Below the pieces are notes generated by a model. It was not told the origin of the DNA. It saw only the letters and a list, made by a program, of their open reading frames with translations, and did no database searches. The translations under genes and the position numbers were made by a program. A stretch of 64,000 bases of DNA from Bedellia somnulentella (lineage: Eukaryota; Arthropoda; Insecta; Lepidoptera; Bedelliidae), in the NCBI GenBank assembly GCA_963576735.1, contig OY755176.1:19019423-19083422 (forward strand), in the 5' to 3' direction. The first letter of the stretch is position 1; each line of letters begins with the position of its first letter. This document shows positions 40,963 to 50,815 of the stretch, piece by piece.

Positions 40963-41699
40963 TTATGGTTTCCACCATCACATATTGTAAGTAAGTTTTC
41001 CCTTATATTAAATAAGGGAGGGTTCGATATATGATATGCTAATAATTTAGCAATGGTACGTTTTTTATTTAAGGGTATGTATATAGTACCCGATCGTTGT
41101 CTTGAATAAGGTATGAACTTATTCACGTCCAGAGTAAAGAAAACGTCGCTTTGACGGCTGGTCATATTAAATATAAAATTATTCAACATATGAATATCAT
41201 TATTATGCTTACTCATATAATTATATATATATGGTAAGGTACAAAACATATGAATATCATTATTATGCTTACTCATATAATTATATATATATGGTAAGGT
41301 ACAAAATATAAACTTACATTTATATTTCTTTTGTATCTCTAAAAGCTGGCTAATGCCTTTCTTCAATATTTTTTTATTTAATCCTATACTACTACCGAAT
41401 AATATAACAATTGTAGTATACTCGTCATATTCACCCAAAGTAACTTTATCAATAATATAATTAAAGGGAGCACCAGTATAACAATAGTTTGTTACTGTCT
41501 GATGTATGTGATCATTTAATATTTCTCCGAAACGTAACCCCATACCATCGGAAAATATTATAGTTTTGCGAACCGGGGTGGTAGTGGTAGGGATGGATTG
41601 TTCTTTGTCTGATTGTAACGGCGGAGACATAAAGTTACAAGATTTTCCAGACAATTTATGACAATCCGTCTCTTTTTCTATTAGGTTACTTATATTCAT
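40950..41699 (-). CDS. LINE ORF-B: SGNH/esterase-like protein
   Basis: 249 codons. KTIIFSDGMGLRFGEIL (residues about 45-61) resembles block I of SGNH hydrolases as found in ORF1 of CR1/L2-type LINEs, but the usual Ser of the GDS motif is Gly here. TIVILFGSSIGLNKKIL and CKFIFCTLPYI fit the later strands. A 20-residue block (FCTLPYIYNYMSKHNNDIHM) is repeated head to tail. The start ATG overlaps the ORF-A stop (ATGA); the stop is one codon after a U UUA AAC heptamer. Esterase-like ORF1 proteins are thought to interact with lipids or RNA; activity is doubtful here. Confidence 0.65.
   Translation of the reverse strand: MNISNLIEKETDCHKLSGKSCNFMSPPLQSDKEQSIPTTTTPVRKTIIFSDGMGLRFGEILNDHIHQTVTNYCYTGAPFNYIIDKVTLGEYDEYTTIVILFGSSIGLNKKILKKGISQLLEIQKKYKCKFIFCTLPYIYNYMSKHNNDIHMFCTLPYIYNYMSKHNNDIHMLNNFIFNMTSRQSDVFFTLDVNKFIPYSRQRSGTIYIPLNKKRTIAKLLAYHISNPPLFNIRENLLTICDGGNHNLNF
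41183..41305 (-). repeat. 60-bp perfect in-frame tandem duplication
   Basis: Two identical 60-bp units (each containing ATATGAATATCATTATTATG in plus orientation) lie head to tail inside ORF-B and add exactly 20 codons. Confidence 0.85.
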
Positions 41700-41711
41700 A
41701 TACCTTTTTTT
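41696..41711 (-). promoter_or_regulatory. Putative -1 frameshift or restart site at ORF-A/ORF-B junction
   Basis: ORF-A ends GAG GTA AAA AAA GGT ATA TGA: the heptamer A AAA AAA is in the zero frame three codons before the stop, and ORF-B lies in the -1 frame. The ATG of ORF-B overlaps the stop as ATGA, so stop-restart is the alternative. Confidence 0.5.
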
Positions 41712-42340
41712 ACCTCTTCCTGACTAGCAATCATATTTTTTAGTTGGCTATTTAAACTATCGATTTTTTGAATTAAATTTATTTTTTTGTAGGTTTTATT
41801 AATGTTTCTAATACTATTTTTAATATTTATCAGATTTTTCGTTGAGCTATATATGCGTTTATTAACTAATTTATATTTCTTTATTTGCCTATGACTTAAT
41901 GATTTTTGATTCGCGATAGAATTCAAAGAAGATATTGACTCCACTTCAAGTTCTGCGCATAAAGAAAGTGCGTGAGAGTCTTCATTTATATCTTTAAGTC
42001 TATGAAACTCTGATAATTGAGCGTGTGCCTCTGCCAACTGCTCATTAAGGATATAAATTCGCTCTACGGCTATTTCATGTTTAGCGCACTGATCTTCATG
42101 AGATTTAATTATTAGCTGTTGTTTTTCCAGCTCTGATTGACACATATCATAAGATTGCCGAAGTAACTCCACTTTCTCAACGAGAGCACTATTTTTTGAT
42201 TTTAAATTACGAATAGTGATACAGTTTTCGTCACGTTCTTCTAAAAGCCTATTTTTTAAATCCTCCGCATCACAAAATTCTCTTTTGAGTTTTTCATACT
42301 TTTGTTCAGCAGCCATCCTACGAGTTGTTATTGATTCCAT
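41696..42340 (-). CDS. LINE ORF-A: coiled-coil protein
   Basis: 214 codons from ATG at 42340 (MESITTRRMAAEQKYEKLKR). Residues about 10-110 are a long coiled coil rich in Glu, Lys and Leu; the C-terminal half is basic (SHRQIKKYKLVNKRIYSSTK). No zinc finger. It occupies the ORF1 position, so a template-binding or oligomerising role is likely. It overlaps ORF-B by the ATGA at its end. Confidence 0.7.
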   Translation of the reverse strand: MESITTRRMAAEQKYEKLKREFCDAEDLKNRLLEERDENCITIRNLKSKNSALVEKVELLRQSYDMCQSELEKQQLIIKSHEDQCAKHEIAVERIYILNEQLAEAHAQLSEFHRLKDINEDSHALSLCAELEVESISSLNSIANQKSLSHRQIKKYKLVNKRIYSSTKNLINIKNSIRNINKTYKKINLIQKIDSLNSQLKNMIASQEEVKKGI

Positions 42341-43149
42341 TCTACGATATAAGTCTTTGTTTATGAAACTAAAATATAAATACCGTAAAAAAATCTATAG
42401 CGAACTAATAACTTAGATAGCTAAATAATAAATGTTTCAATTATTCACACAAGCTCCGAAATAGCTATTCAATAATACGCTTACTTATACAGGCAAGTAC
42501 CTAAGCGACACAATAAATGATATAATTACTATAACTAGACTATATATAACGACTATGACGACTATAACTAGATTACTGCTTAACGAATGTGCTAAGTGAT
42601 AAACGCGATAAACTTTTTCTGTATCTTAATATTACAAAGTTACAACATAACAAATAAATAAACGCAACAAAAACACCAACAAAAAGAAAAAAAGAAAATT
42701 AATACGGTAATGGAACCCGTGTTTTATTATTAAGTTTGCAGATAGAAAGTCTCTCGAACTAAGAACTTAGTAGTTGCGATCAATGACCTCGATAGAGTTG
42801 TGATGTTTTTGATTGACAACTATGTAATTTTATTGAATTGGCAGGTAATCAAATGTGAATTAAGTACATAAGATACTTAGCTGGTTTACTCCGCCAATGA
42901 ACTGGTTACTGGATGCGTTTTTTCTAACATATGATGTATGTTTTTGTCCGTTAAACCGTCACAATTTTCAATCACTAATATTATCACTATCACTCGATAT
43001 ATTCCTAGGATAACACTTGTGTATATGAATCACGCTACAACTAACACGTGAAAGGCTTTTTCTATTCGTTTTTATGCGTATTACAAATAAAAACCGAAAA
43101 TACAACTGAGAGAACACAAATGTGATGTTATCGATCTACCCCCGGTTCG
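42341..43149 (-). other. 5' UTR of the three-ORF LINE
   Basis: AT-rich, no ORF. The element's 5' end (minus strand) reads CGAACCGGGGGTAGATCG at the junction with SINE2. Confidence 0.5.
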
Positions 43150-43240
43150 CAAAGTCACGTGATGTTCAGAAGTATTAGTACCTCTGCCAACCCCTTCGGG
43201 GATATTCGGCGTGAACGTTTATGCTTTATGCTTTATGCTT
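43150..43240 (+). repeat. SINE2 split copy, piece 3 of 3 (tail)
   Basis: CAAAGTCACGTGATGTTCAG to CGGCGTGAACGTTTATGC and an (ATGCTTT)n tail. Completes the copy begun at 29775. Confidence 0.85.
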
Positions 43241-43996
43241 ATTATTATAATTAATTTCATAATTTTGTAAAATCTAGCTGCATTTACCAAAAACGGTTTC
43301 AAAGTGGTTTCAAACATATTCGAAGTCTTAGAGAGAGTTATAAAGCCTACTGATTCCAGTACATTGTACATTCGTACAGGTTTTACTAATCCTAAAACTC
43401 ATACAATGTAATTGAAACTACTATTGATTTTTCGGATATTTTAATCGCGTGTTATTACATTATTTTTAAAGCCCGACGTTTCGAAAACTTTTCAGTTATC
43501 ATGGTCACGGGAAGACTGAGGTGTTATTTGTCATTATACAGTACTATAAAATTATGAATACTAACTACCTTCACAAAATTTTAAGTTACATTTCCGTTAA
43601 ATATTTGCTATGTTCAAAAAGAGCTAATGTAATCTGTAGTCTTGCTAGTGTTCTTCCCTCGCTTAGTTTTGCTAATGATCGGATAATTTTGATACAATGT
43701 AATCCATTCCAGGCATTTACAGAAGGCTGAGAATCAAAATTATATTTAAAAAAATATTTATAAGCTAACCTTCATAGTCAAATAGTTAAAATACTCGTCA
43801 TTTAAACACTACATTCTGCCTTTGTAAATAGAAAATTAAAACGAAGTCTCTTATTGGCCAAAACACAAAGGTCTATTTTGGTCCTTTTATTATCTAAGTC
43901 AATAATTAAGTCATTAACTTCTAGAATACCATTAGTTCATTTCAAGTAAATTTATTTTGCTTCTAAGTTACATGTACTATAGAACCCAACTATACA
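43241..43996. other. No gene; fragment of a common lepidopteran repeat
   Basis: AGCCCGACGTTTCGAAAACTT and CATGGTCACGGGAAGACTG (43470-43520) resemble a widespread lepidopteran repeat. Otherwise unassigned. Confidence 0.35.
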
Positions 43997-44260
43997 GTGT
44001 AGTATCGGCTCAGAATAGCACTACCCCTTTCTACCACTAGTCTTTTGATCGTCAGAGGCGACTAAAAGTATAGGGACTTTTTAAGTGATTTTTGGGCGAA
44101 GTGATTGGAGAACTTGGATTGAAATTGTTGGTGACAACAATTTTATTTATTACAACCATCTTTTCCCTACTCAACTTCCAAAAGTGGCTGAGCAATTTTT
44201 CATTCCAAAGCTCTGACTAACCCGTTTAGGAATTTATATCCTTGAGTATATTGTACGTAT
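43997..44260 (+). repeat. SINE1 copy, diverged
   Basis: GTGTAGTATCGGCTCAGAAT head and TTTATATCCTTGAGTATA end; close to the 3' side of the receptor exon, in its first intron. Confidence 0.65.
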
Positions 44261-44387
44261 GCCAAATATACATTTTTAAATGCATGGTAAAAAAAAATTT
44301 GCTCTCGTCAGCCTAGCCGTGGCAAAAAAACATGGTTCTCAATTCGACTTAATATTATTTTTGTTGTATAAAATTTTAAACACTTAC

Positions 44388-44581
44388 CTTCTCATATACT
44401 GAAACTTCACGACAATGAAAATCAGCAAAGTGTTGGCAGCGAGCGACGCCGTCAGCAGCACCACGTACAAAACTATTATCACCCAATTCGGATTGTAGAA
44501 CGTTCGGTTTATAAACGGAAGCAATTCGTCGGAAATGTTCAAAACGAACGAATTGTTGAGAACCTCTGGAATGTCCGCCAT
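44388..44581 (-). CDS. First coding exon of a class A (peptide-type) GPCR
   Basis: ATG at 44581 starts MADIPEVLNNSFVLNISDEL. Three N-glycosylation sequons (NNS, NIS, NRT) lie in a short extracellular N terminus, followed by transmembrane helix 1 (WVIIVLYVVLLTASLAANT, then LLIFIVVKF) carrying the Asn expected at position 1.50, and QYMRR at the start of the first intracellular loop. A consensus donor GTAAGT follows at 44387-44382, ending the exon in phase 2. This exon layout is typical of neuropeptide receptors of insects; the ligand cannot be told. Helices 2-7 are not visible at lower coordinates, so they lie beyond a long TE-filled intron or outside the window. Confidence 0.7.
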
Positions 44582-45593
44582 TTTGTTGCGAATGTTGTTT
44601 AAAATATTTGAGGTGCGTTCCGAATTGGATCGTTGTTTAAACCAATTAAGCTTGTATTGGACGTTTTAATTTGTTAATTGCCATTTTACTGGGAAACGTT
44701 CATTTATTTTCATTTCTTGCTGGTTAAGTTTTAGTTTGTTTATTTTCTCTCTTAAAATTCATTTTTATTTATTTCTGAATTTAAGTGAGTAATTGGAACA
44801 ATTTACGATTTACAATGAAAACATTGATTCTATATCGTTACTCGTTGGACACATTTGAGATTCGTATCAGAAAAGTTTCATTTTCACTGTTCACTTTTTT
44901 CTTCATATTTACTATCTTGACCTGTATCCTGTAAAAAAAGATAAACATATTTTAATGAATTTGAAACCATTGAAATGTAAAAAGTGCACAGGTTTAGGTG
45001 TTGAGACGTTTTACGCTTAGTAATTTTGCCGTATGATCCAAATTCTTAAATTTGTAATTAATATAAAAAGGAGATTTGTCAGAACTATGGTAGTGTTATA
45101 TTTTTATATGTTTAATAAAGATTTCAGAACGAACCACTTTTGTAAGTTTAGTGGGATATAAAAAATAATAACTCGGCCGAACGAAATCGGGAAATTTTAT
45201 TTTAGTACCACATTAGTAGCAGTACCACGTTCTAAAATAATAACCCTTTCATATTCTGTATCGGAAGATTTATTCATCATCTTCCTCAATTCTTCATTTA
45301 TCTCACTTATAAAATAAATCCATACGTTTCAAACAAGCAAAAATATAACTTAGTTCTCTACGATTAAGATGTATTATTTACATCTAAAAATGTAGGATAA
45401 AACATGGAATCTCCAAAGTGAAGTATAAGGGTGCTTGATAAAATGTAGATGCTTCACGTCAAGCTGAGTGAGAGACCCGACACAAGGGTCTATAAGGGAG
45501 GGTAGGCAGACACGATAATGAATCTATTCTTTAAAATGTGAATATTCGTTGATATTTCATCTGTTTTCATGTTTTTTTCTTTGGAACTTAAAT
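44582..45593 (-). other. Upstream region of the receptor exon
   Basis: Probably 5' UTR and upstream sequence. No clear acceptor or core promoter was found, so the transcription start is not placed. Confidence 0.3.
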
Positions 45594-45725
45594 TGATAGC
45601 CTTGATAGTTTAATGGGTAGAACGACTGCCCGTCAATGCTGACAGGCGTGGGTTCAAATACCGGGTCTGGTCTACACCAATATGTCTTTTCTAAATTGAT
45701 ATAAGTGGTTTATTTATAACAAATG
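45594..45725 (+). repeat. SINE2 head fragment
   Basis: TTGATAGTTTAATGGGTAGA and GTGGGTTCAAATACCGGG boxes; truncated after ATATGTCTTTTCTAAA. Confidence 0.6.
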
Positions 45726-45781
45726 TGTTTTCAGAGGTCATCCTCAACTAATATTAGTTTAATAGACAATTAAGTAAGTTA

Positions 45782-46055
45782 ATGAGGATGGATGACAGTA
45801 AATTGGTGAAAGAAATCTATAAAGCCAATGTGGAAGGTAATGTGAGTAGAGGACGACCACGGAGGACACACCTGGACCAAATAGAGTGTGTGCTCAAAAA
45901 GGCCGGCTTCCGAAGTATGAAGAATAAAAGAGCATGTATGAATAGATTGATGGATGCTAACGAAGCTAGAGAGGTTTGCCAGGATCGTACAAAGTGGCGA
46001 TCAATAGTCTCTGCCTACCCTAACGGGAAATAATGGCATTAGTATATGTATGTAT
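45782..46055 (+). pseudogene. RTE-clade LINE 3' fragment, last 80 codons open
   Basis: Encodes RMDDSKLVKEIYKANVEGN, SRGRPRRTHLDQIECVLKKA and EVCQDRTKWRSIVSAYPNGK with stop at 46031, then ATGGCATTAGTATATGTATG. A 5'-truncated insertion with an intact C-terminal frame. Confidence 0.75.
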
Positions 46056-46719
46056 GCAAGTAAGTTTATACTTATTTAATGGTTTTCTTGTTCAAGTCTT
46101 CGGCCACAAATTTTAATACAGATGCATGTGTTTATGAACACATGTAAATTTATTTTTTACCAAGACATTAATACATAAAACCTTTTTTATCAGATGTACA
46201 AACAGAAAAGTAGTTGTTACTAAAATTTTAATAGTTGCACACAGATAAACATGTTTTACGACTGTCCAAACGACCGCAGCACAGTGTTGAAAACTCATTA
46301 ATTAAGATATAAAAAACTATTTTTAAAATAGACAAAACTGATTGACCAACGAAACGCCATTACTATGTTTTGTATGATATAACACTAAGCGATGTAAAAT
46401 AACTGAATATTTTTATTATCGGAGAAGAGTACCTAAAGCTTCTGAATTAATACTATAATTAAAATGTATATTCAAGTATTTGGTACATAAGTGTCAGTAA
46501 AGGCTTACATACTATATTAGGAACAACATAACTTAAGTTTTCTACTAGGCACATACTATATACACATAATATATTTACAAAGCCCTATCCTTTTTTACAC
46601 CGGGAGCATGGAGGGCATAACAGTGTTCCTTATAGGGACAATCTAACCTCGCCCCGATCATACCTAGTATTGTGTTGGGGCTGTCCCGCACCCGGCGCAC
46701 CAAGGAGGCGCACCGCTTA
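46056..46719. other. No gene seen
   Basis: AT-rich to 46570, then a GC-richer patch (46600-46715) without ORF or repeat match. Confidence 0.3.
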
Positions 46720-46913
46720 AGAGCTTATTCCATTTGTCTGAATAAAGACGTCTGAGATCCACAGAATCTGAATTCAGACTAGTGCAATAACGTTCAGAAC
46801 GCTAGGCTTCTGAAAAGTACACAAATTTGTGTAGTGGAATAACAAGCGTCTGCGGCAGTAACTTCGAAGGACGTCTGAATTCAGAAACGACAAAGTGTAA
46901 TGGAATAAGCTCT
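46720..46913. mobile_element. MITE, 194 bp, TTA target duplication (PIF/Harbinger-like)
   Basis: AGAGCTTATTCCATT at 46720 is the inverted match of AATGGAATAAGCTCT ending at 46913. TTA flanks it at 46717-46719 and 46914-46916. Inner repeats GTCTGAATTCAG extend the symmetry. No ORF. Confidence 0.75.
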
Positions 46914-47049
46914 TTACGCATTGTCGCATAAAAACAGTCTACGTGCGCGTCTGCGAACATCCCTGATGTGCTACAATACGCTTAGCCATATTTGTAAGTT
47001 AAGAGGAGAAAAATGATATTACTTAATACTCAATACGTTAATGAAAAAA

Positions 47050-47430
47050 ACGACATGATAGTCCAGTGGGTAGAACACCCGCCCGAAAACAGAGCGGCGT
47101 GAGTTCCAATCCTGGGTCGGGCCTTCACCAATTTGTCTTTCCGAAAGTCATATGTGTGGTTAATTTATCATGGTTGTTAACGGTGAGGGAAAACATCGTG
47201 AGGAAACCCACATGGCTGAGTTGTACTTAGACAGGTGACAGTGTATACGTACAAAAAGGCAATAGGCCTGCCCCCTATCACGTGAGTACACTGTCTACGC
47301 AAAACGTGGGTAACTTCTCTGGACACTAGATAGCGCTGCCATGTGAGTTCAGAAGTATTGGTACCTCTGCCAACCCCTTCGGGGATAAACGGCGTGAAAG
47401 TTAATATTATGTTATGTTATGTCAATACGT
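47050..47430 (+). repeat. SINE2 copy, full span
   Basis: Head GACATGATAGTCCAGTGGG, B box GAGTTCCAATCCTGG, 3' module CCAACCCCTTCGGGGATA and ATGTT tail; a subfamily with CCCGCCCGAAAACAG in the anticodon-arm position. Confidence 0.75.
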
Positions 47431-47865
47431 TAATATTACGTTATGTATTTATGTTGATTTGTTCATATAATGACCCTTTATTTATTCACCAACATGAATT
47501 TCCTATTGCCCAACATTTACTGATAAAACCCCTTAATCTATTTGACCTAGTACGACACTTACAGCAAGGATGGCGCTAGCTAGGTAAAGTCAATTATCTT
47601 AGCTTCTATACTGTGGAAAGTAAAACCGCATTAAATGTATCAAAAGCTAATTTATACTCTCTTTAAAGAATTTAAATTGTAATAATTGTTTTAAGATTTC
47701 ACAAGCCAAGTTTAAATTGATATCTTTAGAGAATTGTTATTAAGTGTAACTTTATGTACACTTTATATTCGTATTTATATTCTCAAAGTTTCTGAATTAC
47801 TTTCTGCATTACTTATTTTTGGTACTCGTATAGCTAATTTTATTTAATGAAAAGAAAGAAAGAAA
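47431..47865. other. No gene seen
   Basis: AT-rich; GAAAGAAAGAAA at 47852-47864 adjoins the next element. Confidence 0.3.
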
Positions 47866-48036
47866 TCTGGGGGCACTGCCGTGCCCCCGCCAAGTCGAGC
47901 GCGAAGCAAGCACTGCCGTACAATCTTTTTCTGAAACCGTTTCAGCGCATTTCCAGGGCCCCAATGTTATGTTGGAATACAATCTAAAGTAAGGGAAGGC
48001 TAGTATTAGGCTTCTACTACATCGCAAAAAAAACTA
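47866..48036 (-). mobile_element. Helitron/Helentron-like 3' end with terminal hairpin
   Basis: On the minus strand the end reads CTCGACTTGGCGGGGGCAC, loop GGCA, GTGCCCCCAGA, followed by T. It is homologous to the right end of the insertion at 50815-52806. The 5' part is lost. Confidence 0.5.
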
Positions 48037-48222
48037 CTTAGAATGACGAATATCCATGGAAGAAATGGGGAAGTGTTTTATTTATATTCTTTTATTTATT
48101 TATTTATTGTGTTTGTCAACAGAGTACACATTAACACAATTTTAAAAACCAAGTTTACACATAAGAACACAAAATTCCTGAGGTATATTCCTAAGTGTTA
48201 TTCTAAGCAGACACTACACAGT
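48037..48222 (-). repeat. SINE1 remnant split by a LINE tail
   Basis: ATGGAAGAAATGGGGAAGTG (48055) and TTATTCTAAGCAGACACTAC (48198) are adjacent in SINE1. Between them sits a (TTTA)n-tailed fragment (48076-48185). Confidence 0.5.
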
Positions 48223-48407
48223 TAAAATTCCAAACATATGCACGTAATATTTCCTGCACCAAAGCCTCTGCAGACTAAATTGCTGACGCAAGATAATAGT
48301 GTTTCCAAGCTAAATGAATATGGATGTAGTGCCCCTTCTCATAGAGAAGTACTTCGGCAGATTTGAATTTTAAACAGTTTACAGTCACATACACTGCCTT
48401 AGTAATA

Positions 48408-48541
48408 ATATACATACATATACTCACGGCCATAAATCCCTAGATGGGGTAGCCAGAGCTAAGGAATTAGAAATTACTCAGCCACTTTTGGAAAAGGGAA
48501 AGAAAGGGGTAGTGACATTCTAAGCCGGCACTACACGGCAA
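48408..48541 (-). repeat. SINE1 copy with internal deletion (subfamily B)
   Basis: Tail and 3' half to CACTTTTGGAAAAGGG, then directly GTAGTGACATTCTAAGCCGG; about 110 bp are missing from the middle. Confidence 0.7.
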
Positions 48542-48794
48542 TTTTAATACAAATTAAATTAATATTTCCAAAGAATCCATTTCTGTTCTTCTCTCTAGTA
48601 AGTAATAAAGCAACAGTTAGCACGAGAATTCTCGTAGTTGGCACTGGGCGCTAGATCTTGTACTACTAATATACTCGTAGTTAGCACCGAACGTGTTAAC
48701 AACCCCTACATTGCGCGGTGCCCGACTCGCTTTTAGCAATTTGTTTGAAGTTCAGTTTCCGGTTTCTTTCAAACTGTATATTTCCTTTTCTAAA

Positions 48795-48945
48795 TCCATA
48801 TACTCACGGCTATAAATCCCTTAACGGGGTAGCCAGAGCTTTGGAATGAGAAATTCCTCAGCCACTTTTGGAAGTTGATTGGGGAAAAAGATGGTAATAA
48901 TAAATGTTGTTGGTGACGGATCTTCAATCACATCACCTTTTCTAA
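48795..48945 (-). repeat. SINE1 copy, 5'-truncated
   Basis: CATATACTCACGGCTATAAA to TTCAATCACATCACC; the head is absent. Confidence 0.65.
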
Positions 48946-49119
48946 AGCCAAATACGAATCGCAAACATTAACAACGTCACGTTGAACACGTTTGACGATA
49001 AATAAAAGTGTCAAGTCACATACATTTTTGTTGTAATTTATTATTAAGTGCCAGCTAGACTTAGTAAGACCTAAACTTTTCAGTGCTTACCTGCAAACTA
49101 AAAATATGATTATTTGGGG

Positions 49120-50814
49120 GCAGAGGAGTAACGATCAAGTAGAAAATTATCACGAATTATTTAATAGTAAATTAAGGCTTATTCATTTCCCCAATGGTTT
49201 TTCTGATTGTAGTGATATACACTGTCTGTAATAACTGTGAGCACCGCCAACTGCTTGACCAAATGTACAACAATATTATCTCTAAACTGTCAGAGGCAGC
49301 GGCACAGTGTCGTGAGGCCCACGGCTCTGAAATCCGTGGTGGGTTGGAAAAGACATGTTCGGGAGGCGCACGAGCAGGCTAGGCTTAAGTATCGGTTGCG
49401 GCTATCGTATGACAAGCCTACAACCGGCCCTATTTACAGTGAAATGTATGAAAGTCGTAAATTATTTAAAAGTCGCTTAACGTGGTGTCAAAACCACGAA
49501 GAACAAATAAAGCTTGAAATCATTTCGACACAACGTGCTTCAAAGAATTTTAGCAAGTTTTGGAAATCCACCGGTAAACTGGATCTTAGGCCTGGCTTGC
49601 CCGTGACTGTCGGTAAAGCTCGTGATCCAGAGTCTATTGCCAACTTGTTTGTTGAACATTTTACTGTACACCCACCATTAGGCCGGTCCTCACACACTGT
49701 TGATAGTGGGCCTTGTCGTAACTCTGATATCATTCGATTCTCTGGTAATCAAGTGGCAAAAGTTATTAGGCGAATGAGCAGAGGAAAATCGCCGGGTCAC
49801 GACAGCTTAAGTATTGAGCACCTAAAGCATGCTGGTGTCCACCTACCACGCGTCCTCGCTATGTTCTTTTCACTGTGCATGGGGCACTCGTATCTCCCAC
49901 TCGAGCTGATGCGTACGGTAGTAGTGCCTATGATAAAGAATAGGACAGGTGATGTAGCCGACAAAAATAACTATAGGCCCATTTCACTGGCTACTGTTCT
50001 GGCTAAGGTGTTAGACTCCCTTTTAGACTCTCGACTTAATAACTATCTTCATCTCCATGACGCTCAGTTCGGGTTTAGACCCGGACTGTCTACTAAGAGA
50101 TCTGTCCTTGGTTTAAAGCACACAGTACAGTATTATGCGCGGCGCCGAACGCACGTATACGCATGTTTTCTCGACCTGTCGCTTGCTTTCGACACCGTGT
50201 CGTACGATGTGCTTTGGACCAAGTTACGCGAGAGAAAAGTACCATCGGAGCTTCTACGTATATAGCAGTATTGGTACGGTAACCAAGAAAACTGTATGAG
50301 ATGGGCCAATAAGTTGTCAAATGCCTATAAACTAGAATGTGGAGTGAGACAGGGGGGGCGTAGTTCTCCAAATCTATTTAACCTGTATGTTAATGACTTG
50401 ATCGTGGAGCTTAGCAGCAAGCGCATCGGTTGTCGCGTAGATGATGTTGCTGTAAATAATATTAGCTATGCTGATGATATGGTGCTGCTGAGCCCCACGG
50501 TCAAAGCTCTGAATGAATTGTTGCGTACTTGTGCAGATTATGCTTCCAAACATGGTTTGATGTACAATGTTAATAAGAGCGAATGTTTGGTCTTTGGAGC
50601 CGACGGGAAGAAAACCCCAGAAACTATACCAGCTATTAAATTAAATGAAGTGGTACTACGTCGCGTGACAAAATTTAAATATCTGGGGCATATTGTGACC
50701 GACGACCTCAATTACCAAGAGGATATAGACAGGGAACGCAGAGCGATGGCGGTTCGCTGTAATATGCTGATTCGTAGATTTACTCGGTGTAGCAAAGAGG
50801 TCAAAATAAGTCTA
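49120..50814 (+). pseudogene. RT polyprotein of that LINE, main block
   Basis: Linker region YHELFNSKLRLIHFPNGF near 49150, then frameshifts near 49215-49330. From 49340 the frame is open: VVGWKRHVREAHEQARLKYR, NFSKFWKSTGKLDLRPGL and RGKSPGHDSLSIEHLKHAG, then RT motifs NNYRPISLATVLAKVLDSLL, AQFGFRPGLSTKRSV, CFLDLSLAFDTVSYDVLW, CGVRQGGRSSPNLFNLYVND and catalytic ISYADDMVLLSP. One in-frame TAG at 50263-50265 interrupts it. It runs off at KISLS where the insertion begins. Confidence 0.8.
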
Positions 50815-50815
50815 T

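Larger units (their letters stand above)
37769..43149 (-). mobile_element. CR1-like LINE, about 5.4 kb, three -1-overlapping ORFs
   Basis: The SINE2 host is interrupted with CAAAG at both junctions (37764-37768 and 43150-43154). On the minus strand: 5' UTR about 0.8 kb (43149-42341), ORF-A coiled coil (42340-41696), ORF-B SGNH-like (41699-40950), ORF-C endonuclease/RT (40961-37960), a 3' UTR with AATAAA and a (TTTTATC)n end. All three ORFs are open, so the element may be complete and recent. Assignment to the CR1 group rests on the esterase-like ORF and the microsatellite end. Confidence 0.8.

Noticed and set aside
45420..45530. Minus-strand RTE end (complement of GTGTCTGCCTACCC at 45505)
   Set aside because: Only about 20 bases agree and the tail is absent, so it is too weak to annotate.
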